Position numbers and translations under genes: made by a program. Under the pieces are notes generated by a model. That model did no database searches. It saw only the letters and a list, made by a program, of their open reading frames with translations, and was not told the DNA's origin. Shown here one piece after another: positions 34,678 through 43,975 of a stretch of DNA of 64,000 nucleotides; positions within the stretch are counted from its first letter, which is position 1, and every line of letters starts with the position of its first letter. The stretch is from Bacteroidaceae bacterium (GTDB lineage Bacteria > Bacteroidota > Bacteroidia > Bacteroidales > Bacteroidaceae). Location of the stretch: the NCBI GenBank assembly GCA_024398615.1, contig JAKSIU010000009.1, forward strand, positions 1 through 64,000, read 5' to 3'.

Positions 34678-36083
34678 TGAACATTATTTATATGAAGAAA
34701 AACCTATTGGCGGTTGCCGGGTGCATTGTTCTGGGAATGACATCGTGCCAGCAGCTGGATCAGGAACAGAAAGAGCAGGTGACCGTAATGGTTTCCCTGT
34801 CGGAAGACAGTCAGACCGATGACTTGCAGTTGTTTGTATATCCACTTGGGATTGACTATGATGACGATTCACCAATGCAGGCTTTGCCGGATGGTTCATA
34901 CAGCCAGACCATGCCAACCGCTCCTCTGGGAATGTACAGCATGGTATGCGTAAAGGGAACGTCACAGTATTCCTTGCCGCTGTCCTTCATGGCCGTGCAG
35001 GATACGGTCTGCCTGTCTGTCAATCTTGAAGGCGAATGTCCATCGGCACAGATATTGTCCGGCTTCGGAGACAGACGCGCAAAAGCAATTGCAGATGCAG
35101 GTATGGATGCACTCAACAGTTTCAATGCGCTCTACTACAGTCTGAGCCGCAAGGTGTGGACCGATGCCCAGTCAATGGACGTTCAGGGGCTGAAGGACAT
35201 GATATCGGAATATGGAAATCTGGAAAATGAGATTGCCGGTAACCGTAAGGTGAGTGCCGATGTGAAGGAGTATGTCAAAGTATGGTCATATCTGCAGTCG
35301 TTTGAATCATGTACCGTATTCAATCGCATGAACGGGAGCAAGGTCAACATATTCGGTACGGATGATGCCATGCTTTGCCGGCCTGATGCCATTCTTGATT
35401 CTGAATATGCGCTTCTTCATCAGTCGGCTTTGAACACGGCATCGCAGGCAATTCCCAAGGGCACTCTGGATGAACGTCTCAAGTACATTTGCGACAACTA
35501 TTCAACCGCTGCCGTGCGTGAAGGACTTCAGCGCAATGTGCTCAATTCATTCATCAGGAATTTCAATTTCTCAAATGGTTACGAACAGGGGCTTGAGGTA
35601 CTGAATGCCGCCCAAAGCACTTACGGTATAGACCAGTCGTTCATTGATGCTTTCATGGAAAGGGTATCATCGACTCCCGGTGCGCCTTTCCCTGACATTG
35701 AGCTTGTAAATGCCGATGGAGAGCGCGTTTCAATTGACATGTTCCGCGGCAAGTACGTGTATGTGGACCTGTGGGCCTCATGGTGCATTCCATGCTGCAA
35801 GGAAGTTCCATATCTTCAGGCGCTTGAAAGGGAGATGAGTGGTTCCGATGTCGTGTTTGTCAGCATTTCTATCGATGAGTCGGAACAGGCATGGCGCGGA
35901 AAAATGTCCGAACTCGGCATGCATGGCAATCAGTGGTGGAACAGTGACGGCAAGTTATGCGACAAACTGAATGTGTCGGGAATACCGCATTTCCTGATTT
36001 ATGGCCCCGATGGGAAGCTTCATACATACAGCGCCCCGCGTCCATCGGCAGGAGATGCTCTGAAAAAGTTGTTCGTCAAATGA
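34677..36083 (+). CDS. TlpA-like thioredoxin-fold lipoprotein
   Basis: A 468-aa lipoprotein (MKKNLLAVAGCIVLGMTSC; start at 34677 overlapping the esterase stop, or at 34692). Residues about 30-320 have a DUF4369-like beta domain and a helical region; the C-terminal domain is a TlpA/ResA-like thioredoxin fold with WCIPC at 369-373 and the typical PGAPFPDIELVNADGE start near 334. Such proteins reduce or isomerise disulfides at the envelope, probably fed by DsbD encoded on the opposite strand. It links to the esterase by overlap and precedes the promoter of the next gene. Confidence 0.85.
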   Translation: MNIIYMKKNLLAVAGCIVLGMTSCQQLDQEQKEQVTVMVSLSEDSQTDDLQLFVYPLGIDYDDDSPMQALPDGSYSQTMPTAPLGMYSMVCVKGTSQYSLPLSFMAVQDTVCLSVNLEGECPSAQILSGFGDRRAKAIADAGMDALNSFNALYYSLSRKVWTDAQSMDVQGLKDMISEYGNLENEIAGNRKVSADVKEYVKVWSYLQSFESCTVFNRMNGSKVNIFGTDDAMLCRPDAILDSEYALLHQSALNTASQAIPKGTLDERLKYICDNYSTAAVREGLQRNVLNSFIRNFNFSNGYEQGLEVLNAAQSTYGIDQSFIDAFMERVSSTPGAPFPDIELVNADGERVSIDMFRGKYVYVDLWASWCIPCCKEVPYLQALEREMSGSDVVFVSISIDESEQAWRGKMSELGMHGNQWWNSDGKLCDKLNVSGIPHFLIYGPDGKLHTYSAPRPSAGDALKKLFVK

Positions 36084-36099
36084 TATTGTACTATTTTTG
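36069..36099 (+). promoter_or_regulatory. Promoter for the 795-aa repeat protein
   Basis: TTG at 36069-36071 and TATTTTTG at 36092-36099 with a 20-bp spacer match the Bacteroidota promoter pattern. It overlaps the last codons of the TlpA-like gene and lies about 44 nt before the ATG at 36143. Confidence 0.6.
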
Positions 36100-36142
36100 T
36101 GAGCAAATTGACATAACGTAAAACCTTTTAATAAATTCAAGA

Positions 36143-38530
36143 ATGAAGAAATTCTACTCATTTGTTACAATCATGGCGGCACTTGCACTTTCCATGCCAA
36201 CCAAGGCTGAGGTGCAGAGTGCTACCGAACTTTTCGGCATATGGACTTTTACAGCCGACATCCAGTACAACGATGACAGTTACAAGGACAAGATCCTTGA
36301 GGAATGCGAAGTGAAAATCTTCAAGGATGCGAGCGGTACCTTTGAAGCTGAGATTGACGGTCTCTGTGGTGTGGAGAACAGTTATCAGATGTCAACATTG
36401 AAGACACAGGATGGTGTCAAAGCCCTGAAGGTTACAAATCCCAATGGCGGCGGATATGATGCATGGGGTGCACTCGGACTGTGGATGGCCGATACTGAGG
36501 GCAACAACCCGTTCGGACCAACCAGATTAGGCTCGCTTTTCTACAAAATCAACGATGAGGGTACGGAAATCACAATTCCTGACTTCACATTCGTAAGCGT
36601 TTCAGACATAGTTAATGCAGAAAAAGGCACTATCGTTGCCGCTTTGACAAACGTCAAGCTCACTCTCAAGGAAAAGGAAAAGATTGAAATCAAGGACCTT
36701 TCAGGCTCATACGAATTCAATGCCACCACACTTCATGATTATGGTGTTGTGGAGAACTGGCCCACCGGTTTTGCTATGGAAGTGGTCAGCAAGAGTGATG
36801 ACAACACACAGTACGATGTCACCTGGACTTGGGAACAGTTCGGTTCAATAACAATGGACGGTGCATTTGACGGTAATATCTTGAATCTGTCCTATGATTC
36901 ACAGGTGGTAGCATACGACAGTATCTATCTGGCACCATCGACAGCCATTTCACTGTCAGGCAAAATAGGTTTCAATCTTGTAGGCGACAATCTGTCAATG
37001 TCAACAGGTTGCACATTTGCTGTGCCATTCTACAACGAGTCCAGCGAACTTGATTCTCTAAGCTATATCTTCTGGTATGGTGGCGGTGTAGCCAAGAAGG
37101 CCAAGGATGCTCCTGCATTTGACTATACAGGTACCTATCACGCTAAAGGAAACGTCAGCTGGAATCCCGGCATTGTCGAGAATGTCAATCTTGAAGGTGA
37201 CATCGTAATTGAATACAATGAGAAACGGGAGGCATACGTAGTCACAAAGTTCATGGATTACAGCAATCCATACACACTCAATTATGATCAGATGTATCTG
37301 GTTCCCGACGATGAAGATCCTATGAAGGCCACCATTACCAGCGCGTGCCTTGAATTCATCGGTGTGACTGAAGGTAATGACTATAAGTATCTTGCTACAC
37401 GTGACGGCAACCTTCAGGAGAACTCTGTCAAGGTTACTTTCGATGCAGACGGCAACATGACCATCGGCGAAATTTGCTATGCAACCACTACCATGAAGGG
37501 AACTGAGAACGATGCCCTTGCCGTATGGTTCAGTTCAATCAAGGCCGTTAAGGATGTACTTTCAGCTCAAGATTGGGTAGGCACTTTCAAAGTCAATGAC
37601 ATAGACTTCGCATATCTGGCTGCCAATCCCGGATTTACTGTCGGAGATTCCATCACCATCGCATATTACGAAAATTCCGATGATTATGTCGTGATGAGCT
37701 TATTGGGGAACGAAACCTATATTATGAACCAGGGCGCCATGAGGATTATTCCAGGTGAGAGCAATCCACATGTTGCCACATTGACATACGGAATTCTTAC
37801 TTTTGACGGTCCTACAATGCAGGAGACAAGCATTTATCCTGTCAATTTGGACAGAAAAGGTACAATTGAGATCACTTTGAATGATGATGGCACTGTAACA
37901 CTTGGAGATTTCTCAGTTGCCAAGGGCCCATGGAATGGTGTTCCTGCTAAAGTCGTTGCGACAACTGACTTCGCTGCTGCCCAGGCCATAATCTGGAATG
38001 GTTCCCATAAATTGAGCGAAATATCCTATGCATATATAGCCGATGGTGAGACAGTACCTGCAAATGATACGATTGTTATCAGTTTCTGGGCTGATTACGG
38101 ATTCTATACGGTTGACTCTCTGATGGGTTATGACACTTATACCTTCAATCAGGGAATGATGGAAATCGTTCCGGATGCCAATGATCTGCATAAGGCCACA
38201 ATGACTTATGGCATACTTGACTTTGACGGTCCCACAATGCAGGAGACAAGCATATACAACATCGACGAATCACGTCAGTCTGTCATAGAACTTACGATTG
38301 ATGACAATGGCGTAATCACTCTTGGTGACTTCACCATCGCAAAGGGAGCTTGGAACGGAGCAATTGAAAAGATCATAGCATCGACCAGAATTCCTTCGAA
38401 CGTTGAGCCGAAGACTGTTGAAGCTGACGGCAAGATGTACAACCTCAATGGCGTTGAGACCGACAAGGCCGAAGGCATCGTCATCATGAAGGTTGGCGGC
38501 AAGTCAGTCAAGGTTCTGATGAACAAGTAA
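36143..38530 (+). CDS. Large exported repeat protein with sorting-like C-terminus
   Basis: A 795-aa secreted protein (signal peptide about 1-22). No family is recognised. At least two homologous beta-rich units occur in the C-terminal half, about 475-600 and 613-740, with an identical core GPTMQETSIY exactly 140 residues apart; the N-terminal half may contain diverged copies (GTYHAKGNVSWNPG). The last 40 residues (DGKMYNLNGVETDKAEG, KSVKVLMNK) resemble type IX secretion sorting domains. It has its own promoter and is followed by a strong terminator, after which the SusC gene starts. Surface or secreted binding role is inferred. Confidence 0.75.
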   Translation: MKKFYSFVTIMAALALSMPTKAEVQSATELFGIWTFTADIQYNDDSYKDKILEECEVKIFKDASGTFEAEIDGLCGVENSYQMSTLKTQDGVKALKVTNPNGGGYDAWGALGLWMADTEGNNPFGPTRLGSLFYKINDEGTEITIPDFTFVSVSDIVNAEKGTIVAALTNVKLTLKEKEKIEIKDLSGSYEFNATTLHDYGVVENWPTGFAMEVVSKSDDNTQYDVTWTWEQFGSITMDGAFDGNILNLSYDSQVVAYDSIYLAPSTAISLSGKIGFNLVGDNLSMSTGCTFAVPFYNESSELDSLSYIFWYGGGVAKKAKDAPAFDYTGTYHAKGNVSWNPGIVENVNLEGDIVIEYNEKREAYVVTKFMDYSNPYTLNYDQMYLVPDDEDPMKATITSACLEFIGVTEGNDYKYLATRDGNLQENSVKVTFDADGNMTIGEICYATTTMKGTENDALAVWFSSIKAVKDVLSAQDWVGTFKVNDIDFAYLAANPGFTVGDSITIAYYENSDDYVVMSLLGNETYIMNQGAMRIIPGESNPHVATLTYGILTFDGPTMQETSIYPVNLDRKGTIEITLNDDGTVTLGDFSVAKGPWNGVPAKVVATTDFAAAQAIIWNGSHKLSEISYAYIADGETVPANDTIVISFWADYGFYTVDSLMGYDTYTFNQGMMEIVPDANDLHKATMTYGILDFDGPTMQETSIYNIDESRQSVIELTIDDNGVITLGDFTIAKGAWNGAIEKIIASTRIPSNVEPKTVEADGKMYNLNGVETDKAEGIVIMKVGGKSVKVLMNK
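37801..38258 (+). repeat. Internal duplication in the 795-aa gene (420-bp spacing)
   Basis: The stretch beginning TTTTGACGGTCCTACAATGC (37801) recurs at 38221 with one or two changes over 32 bp. The spacing of 420 bp equals 140 codons, marking a tandem domain duplication whose flanks are more diverged. Confidence 0.8.
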
Positions 38531-38548
38531 TCATTTAACAATCACCGG

Positions 38549-38584
38549 AAAGGAGTTAGGGGAACAGGCCCTTAACTCCTTTTT
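38549..38584 (+). terminator. Intrinsic terminator 12 nt before the SusC start codon
   Basis: AAGGAGTTAGGG (38550-38561) pairs with CCCTTAACTCCTT (38569-38581) around a short loop and runs into TTTTT. It is a clear Rho-independent terminator for the 795-aa gene. Only 11-12 nt separate its T-run from the SusC ATG, too little for a new promoter, so expression of the SusCD operon requires read-through, a promoter inside the upstream gene, or a role as attenuator. Confidence 0.85.
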
Positions 38585-38595
38585 CATAAAAACAG

Positions 38596-41500
38596 ATGAG
38601 AAAGAAACTTTTATTTGCGTTGCTTACGGTGCTGTTTCTGTCAGTCACGTTACAGACTCATGCTGCAGTCGATGGAGACAGGACTTTCACCGGTACCGTT
38701 ACTGACAGTCAGACAGGTGAGACTCTTATTGGAGTAACTGTGGCAGTATGGAAAGACGGAGAGCTGACCGGCGGGACTGTGACTGATCTGGACGGTAATT
38801 TTTCAATTGACATAGATATTGAAGGATATACCGTGCAGTTAAGCTATACCGGTTACAGGAATCTCACTTTGCAGCCGGGGGATATGAAGAAGGGAATGAC
38901 CGTGAGGCTGGAGCCCGATACCCAGGCACTGCAGGATGTGGTCATAACCGGTTTCTTCAACCGCAACAAGAACACTTTCTCAGGTTCTGTAACACAGATC
39001 AAGGGCGAAGAGCTTAAGATGGTTACCGGAACCAACATCATGACAGCCATTGCAGCCCTGACTCCGGGACTTGAGATTCAGGTCAACAGTTCCCAGGGTT
39101 CGAATCCGAATTACGTGCCTGAACTCATTATGCGAGGCATGTCATCATTCTCAAACGAAGGCCAGAGCGTGAATCAGCCAACCATCATTCTTGATGGAAC
39201 GGAAATAAGCATGACCCAGCTCTATGACTTGGACATGAACGAGATTGAGAGCATCAACGTTCTCAAGGATGCTTCGGCCACAGCGCTTTACGGCTCAAAG
39301 GCGGCCAACGGCGTGATTGTGATTACACGTAAGGCCATAGCCGCCAGTACAATCCATGTGGCATACAACTTTACGGGAAACCTTCAGGTTCCCAAACTTG
39401 ATGACTACCGGCTTCTGTCTCCTGCCCAGAAACTGGAATACGAACGTCTGGCAGGACTTTACGATGCGCATAAGGCCATCGATGCCAAGACCGGCCTGCC
39501 CCTGCAGTACCAGTACGATGAAATGTACAATCAGAGGTACAAGATGATACAGGCGGGACAGAACAGCGACTGGCTCTCCCAGCCGGCCCGTCTGGCATTC
39601 AGCAACGACCATTCACTTCGCATCTACGGCGGTGCGGCCGACATACGCTACGAACTGACAGGCCGTTTCTCCAACACCCATGGTGTCATGAAGGATGACC
39701 TTCGCCGACGTTATAACGTGGGCTTCAACCTTGACTATTTCATCAAGAACAACATAAAGATATCAAACCGCAGCACATACGCCGAGGTTTCCACAAAGGA
39801 TACTCCTTACGGCTCGTTCTCACAGTATGCGCGCATGAATCCCTATGATCCCATGTTCAATGAGGACGGCAGTGTCAATACGGACCTGTCATGGGATCTG
39901 GACAATCCACTGTATGAGGCAACGCTGGGCTCGTTCTCGGAATCGGACTCACGCAGTTTCTCCAACAGTACCGACATTCGCTGGGAACTTAATGAACAGT
40001 TCAGGATTACAGGACATTTCAACGTATCTACAGAGAAGAGCGGTTCAAGCGACTTCACGTCGCCCAAGTCACGCAGCTTCAAGAATGTGGCCGATCTGTC
40101 AAAGCGCGGTTCACTGCAGAGGGGCGTGACTACCGGCAACAGCTATAGCGGAAATGTTGTAGGATCATATAACAGATTCTATAAGGACGAATCGCTTGTC
40201 AGCGCATCGGCAGGGTGGGAGATAGACCATTCCAAGAGCCGCAGTGAGTATGTGAGCGCCATTGGATTCTACAATGACCTGCTGTCATTCATCGGCAATG
40301 CTGCCGGATATCCCACCACATCGGCCCCGGCCGGAACCCAGGGCGAATCGGCTGAGGTCAGCACCTTCCTTTCCGGCAACTATTCGTTCCGCAACCGTTA
40401 CTTTGTTGACGGCACATGGCGCCGCACCGGTTCGTCGCAGTTCGGTGAGAATAACCGCTGGGGTAACTTCTGGTCGGCCGGTATAGGCTGGAACATCATG
40501 AACGAGGGCTTCCTTGCAGATGTCCAGAGCAAGTTTGACGTGTTCAAGCTGCGTCTGTCAACCGGTTACACGGGCAAAGTCTCATTCTCGCCTTTCCAGG
40601 CAATGACCATGTATCAGTATTCGAACAATTATGAGTACAAGAACGGAATAGGCGCAGTCCCAATGACCATCGGCAATGTGGATCTGGCGTGGGAACGTAC
40701 CATGAACTATAACGCCGGCATTGACCTGTCCATGTTTGACCGCCGTTTGAATTTCGTGTTCGATGCCTACATACGCAATACCACAGACCTGCTTCTGAAC
40801 AAGTCGATGGCTCCTTCAACAGGTGTCACTCAGGCCATGGGCAATCTGGGCGAGCTTCAGAACAAGGGTATCGAGTTCCAGATTGACGGCTATATATTCC
40901 GTACCTCTGACTTCAACTGGAAGCTTGGTACTACCGGATATATGAACAGGAACAGGATCACAAAGATCAACCAGGCTCTCAAGGAGATGAATGAGCGTAA
41001 CCGTGAGATGGCCAGTGCCTATTCGTATCCGCTGCCGCAGTATGCCGAGGGCGAGAGCGTATCGGCCCTCAAGCTGGTGCGTTCGGCTGGAATCGATCCG
41101 GCTACCGGTCGCGAGGTCTATATAAAGCTGAATGGCGAAAAGACCTTTGATTATGATGCCACCGACAAGGTACTGATTGGCGACACGCAACCCGCATACA
41201 ATGGAACCGTCAATACATCGGTCTATTGGAAAGGCCTCTCGGTATATGCTCTGGTTGATCTGCGCATGGGCGGCTGGCTGTATAACACCACACGCTCCAC
41301 TAAGGTCGAGGGCTCGAATCCGAAATACAATGCTGACAGCCGCGTGTTCGATGATCGCTGGAAGCAGGAAGGCGATGTGGCTTTCTACAAGAACATAGCC
41401 GATTCATCCACGCCGCGTCAGACTGACCGTTTTGCCGAGAAGGAGAATACCATGAATCTGGGTACTCTCAACATCAGCTACGAGTTCCGTCGCGAGCTGT

Positions 41501-41640
41501 GTGACCGGCTGCACATGCGTTCGCTCCGATGCGGACTCAACTTTACAGACATGATCCGTCTGTCCAGTGTGAAGATAGAACGCGGCACTGACTACCTTTA
41601 TTCAAAGGGATGTGAAATCAACTTATCGGCAACCTTCTAA
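38596..41640 (+). CDS. SusC/RagA-type TonB-dependent outer-membrane transporter
   Basis: A 1014-aa TonB-dependent receptor. A signal peptide is followed by a carboxypeptidase-regulatory-like domain (about 30-115, TGTVTDSQTGETLIGVTVAV), the plug (ALQDVVITGFFNRNKNTFSG onward, with PTIILDGTEISM and ESINVLKDASATALYGSKAA), and a 22-strand-type barrel ending in an aromatic residue (NLSATF). Together with SusD it imports oligomeric nutrients. The neighbours contain no glycoside hydrolases; instead there is a peptidase and redoxin, so a peptide or glycopeptide substrate is inferred. susD begins 12 nt after its stop. Confidence 0.95.
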   Translation: MRKKLLFALLTVLFLSVTLQTHAAVDGDRTFTGTVTDSQTGETLIGVTVAVWKDGELTGGTVTDLDGNFSIDIDIEGYTVQLSYTGYRNLTLQPGDMKKGMTVRLEPDTQALQDVVITGFFNRNKNTFSGSVTQIKGEELKMVTGTNIMTAIAALTPGLEIQVNSSQGSNPNYVPELIMRGMSSFSNEGQSVNQPTIILDGTEISMTQLYDLDMNEIESINVLKDASATALYGSKAANGVIVITRKAIAASTIHVAYNFTGNLQVPKLDDYRLLSPAQKLEYERLAGLYDAHKAIDAKTGLPLQYQYDEMYNQRYKMIQAGQNSDWLSQPARLAFSNDHSLRIYGGAADIRYELTGRFSNTHGVMKDDLRRRYNVGFNLDYFIKNNIKISNRSTYAEVSTKDTPYGSFSQYARMNPYDPMFNEDGSVNTDLSWDLDNPLYEATLGSFSESDSRSFSNSTDIRWELNEQFRITGHFNVSTEKSGSSDFTSPKSRSFKNVADLSKRGSLQRGVTTGNSYSGNVVGSYNRFYKDESLVSASAGWEIDHSKSRSEYVSAIGFYNDLLSFIGNAAGYPTTSAPAGTQGESAEVSTFLSGNYSFRNRYFVDGTWRRTGSSQFGENNRWGNFWSAGIGWNIMNEGFLADVQSKFDVFKLRLSTGYTGKVSFSPFQAMTMYQYSNNYEYKNGIGAVPMTIGNVDLAWERTMNYNAGIDLSMFDRRLNFVFDAYIRNTTDLLLNKSMAPSTGVTQAMGNLGELQNKGIEFQIDGYIFRTSDFNWKLGTTGYMNRNRITKINQALKEMNERNREMASAYSYPLPQYAEGESVSALKLVRSAGIDPATGREVYIKLNGEKTFDYDATDKVLIGDTQPAYNGTVNTSVYWKGLSVYALVDLRMGGWLYNTTRSTKVEGSNPKYNADSRVFDDRWKQEGDVAFYKNIADSSTPRQTDRFAEKENTMNLGTLNISYEFRRELCDRLHMRSLRCGLNFTDMIRLSSVKIERGTDYLYSKGCEINLSATF

Positions 41641-41652
41641 ACAGTGACAATC

Positions 41653-43065
41653 ATGAAGACAAGACATATATTTGGAATGGTTGCAGCAGCAATGCTGGCA
41701 GTCTCATGCGAAAACTATCTTGATATTATTCCGGACGGACAGGTCAAGCGCGAGGAAATGCTTCAGACAACCGAAGGCATTGAGGATGCACTGTTCGGAG
41801 CATACGCCCAGATGCGCCAGCAGTCCCTTTACGGAATGGCGTTGAGCATTTACGGAGTTGAAGTCCTGGCCCAGGACATGGACAGCCAGTGGTCAGATTT
41901 CTCCAACAACATGGGAACCTACAACTGGGAATATTCCGAGGTCCGTGACTGGAGCGAGGGCGTATGGACAGAGATGTATCACAACATCTCGAACGTGAAT
42001 TCAGTCCTTGCTGCACCTATGGTAAGCAATGCAGGCGAATTCCCTTATACCATATATAAAGGCGAGGCTCTTGCAATGCGTGCGTTCATGCACTTTGATC
42101 TGGTCCGCCTGTTCGCACCTCAATACACTCTTGACAAGGCGGCCGGAGGTATACCTTACCAGACGGAATTCTCGCTGAATACTCCTGACTTTGAAAGTCT
42201 TGAAGCCAATTACTCTCATATCCTGGCAGACCTGCTTGAGGCTGAGACACTGCTGCTGGGCGAAGAGGAACATGCCGGTGAAACGCAGTTCATGCTGGAC
42301 CGTCAGACCCATTTGAACCTGCATGCCGTACGTGCGGAACTGGCCCGCGTGTATCTGACCATGGGCAACAGTGCCAAGGCCGCCGAATATGCGGAAAAGG
42401 TCATTGCCGAGAGTCCGTATTCACTTAAGGAAAAGACTGAAGTCATTAATGATGTGGCCGGAATACTTTCACGCAAGGAGTGCATATTCGGAGTCTATTA
42501 CGCCGATTTCTATTCCAATGTGAACACCCTGCTCCAACAGCAGCAGTCTTTCTATTCGCTGGATCCGCGTGATGATTTCATGGACCTGTACAATACCGAT
42601 GCCGACGGACTGGATTACCGCCAGACTGCATATTTCACTGCCGTTGAAACCGGTGGCGAACTGCATTACCGGCTGTCGAAGTTCACTGACATATACGAAC
42701 TCAACAACATGTCGGCCAACCGTCCGCAGGAACTCATTCCCGGCATCAACCTGATACGTATGCCTGAAATGTACTATATCATGGCAGAATGCCTTATGGA
42801 CAGCGACAACGCAAAGGCACTTGAATACTACAACACCGTCCGCCGTCATCGGGGGCTTGAACCTCTGGCATCGGACCGTGCATTGACATTGGACCTGCTG
42901 AATCAGGAACGTCTCAAGGAATATTTCGGAGAGGGACTCATGTTCTTCAACAGCAAACGTCTTAATCTTGCCTTGACATCGGCCGACGGAACGGTCGTCC
43001 ATCAGCCTTCAAACGCCATCTATGTGGCGCCCATTCCCGATGCCGAATACGCCAACCGCTATTAA
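41653..43065 (+). CDS. SusD/RagB-type nutrient-binding lipoprotein
   Basis: A 470-aa surface lipoprotein (start 41653, MKTRHIFGMVAAAMLAVSC; an in-frame ATG at 41644 is also possible). It shows the usual SusD opening ENYLDIIPDGQV, the ALAMRAFMHFDLVRLFA TPR segment near 135 and the C-terminal YNTVRRHRGLEPL and NQERLKEYFGEGLMFF motifs. It forms the lid over the SusC barrel. It is followed after 11 nt by a DUF4843 gene, the standard order in one class of Bacteroidales SusCD operons. Confidence 0.94.
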   Translation: MKTRHIFGMVAAAMLAVSCENYLDIIPDGQVKREEMLQTTEGIEDALFGAYAQMRQQSLYGMALSIYGVEVLAQDMDSQWSDFSNNMGTYNWEYSEVRDWSEGVWTEMYHNISNVNSVLAAPMVSNAGEFPYTIYKGEALAMRAFMHFDLVRLFAPQYTLDKAAGGIPYQTEFSLNTPDFESLEANYSHILADLLEAETLLLGEEEHAGETQFMLDRQTHLNLHAVRAELARVYLTMGNSAKAAEYAEKVIAESPYSLKEKTEVINDVAGILSRKECIFGVYYADFYSNVNTLLQQQQSFYSLDPRDDFMDLYNTDADGLDYRQTAYFTAVETGGELHYRLSKFTDIYELNNMSANRPQELIPGINLIRMPEMYYIMAECLMDSDNAKALEYYNTVRRHRGLEPLASDRALTLDLLNQERLKEYFGEGLMFFNSKRLNLALTSADGTVVHQPSNAIYVAPIPDAEYANRY

Positions 43066-43076
43066 TCATACACGAG

Positions 43077-43949
43077 ATGAAAAGAGCAACATATATTTCA
43101 GGAGCCGTTTTGGCTGCACTTCTGTCAGTATCGTGCAGTGAAACCGACTACATGACATACAACCCCGATGATAACGGAATCTATTTCAGCCGTGACACCC
43201 TGACATTCTCGTTTTCGGTCATGTCAACCGATTCCACGACCCACGTTCTCAATGTTCCGGTAATGATAATGGGAACGCTGAGCGACGTAGACCGTGAATT
43301 CAGTTTTCAGATTGAAAGGCAGATGCCGTCCGATTCCATTCAGAAGCTGATATATGTCCCGAAGGACAGCAGTTTCGTTTGGGCCGATAACGGAGTGCAG
43401 TATTCCATTCCGGATCACGTGACCATTCCCGCCGGCAGCATTCATGGCAACATACCTGTTACGGTAGTCCGTTCCAGACTGGAAGGAAACTATACGGACG
43501 GATATACACACTACCGTCTGGTGCTGCGTCTGGGGGAGAATGCCAACTTCACTCCCGTCCTGTCCGAAAAGGATCAGGTCCGGGTGATACAGTTCGATAA
43601 TGCAATCGAGCAGCCGGCATGGCTTGACTACAAGGGCGACAAGGTCTGGTATGAAAAGGAACTGGGCGTATGGCATCCGTACAAGATGATAAAAATGGTC
43701 GAGTATTATCATGCTCTCAGTGAAATACTGCCTGAATCGTATGTCAAGATGGTGGCGTTGTATGGAGAGAATCTGGAGAATGTCCCTTACGGAGACTTCC
43801 ATGTGTATAAGACCATTATGCGCAAATACATCTATTCTCCCATGTACGAGCACTTTAACGATCCGGCCAACAGGGATATGATTCTCTCCATGTATCCGGA
43901 TTTTCCGTTCGACTTCCCCGATCCGTTCGCACAGCAGAGCGTCGAATAA
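43077..43949 (+). CDS. DUF4843-family lipoprotein
   Basis: A 290-aa lipoprotein (lipobox LLSVSC). The N-terminal Ig-like portion (YFSRDTLTFSFSVM, VMIMGTLSDVDREFSFQI) and C-terminal helical part match the DUF4843 family as remembered, which accompanies SusCD pairs and is probably a surface-exposed accessory binding protein. It lies between susD and the PKD-like lipoprotein with 11- and 26-nt gaps. Confidence 0.85.
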   Translation: MKRATYISGAVLAALLSVSCSETDYMTYNPDDNGIYFSRDTLTFSFSVMSTDSTTHVLNVPVMIMGTLSDVDREFSFQIERQMPSDSIQKLIYVPKDSSFVWADNGVQYSIPDHVTIPAGSIHGNIPVTVVRSRLEGNYTDGYTHYRLVLRLGENANFTPVLSEKDQVRVIQFDNAIEQPAWLDYKGDKVWYEKELGVWHPYKMIKMVEYYHALSEILPESYVKMVALYGENLENVPYGDFHVYKTIMRKYIYSPMYEHFNDPANRDMILSMYPDFPFDFPDPFAQQSVE

Positions 43950-43975
43950 TTGTCTTCAACGAACATCGAAACGCT

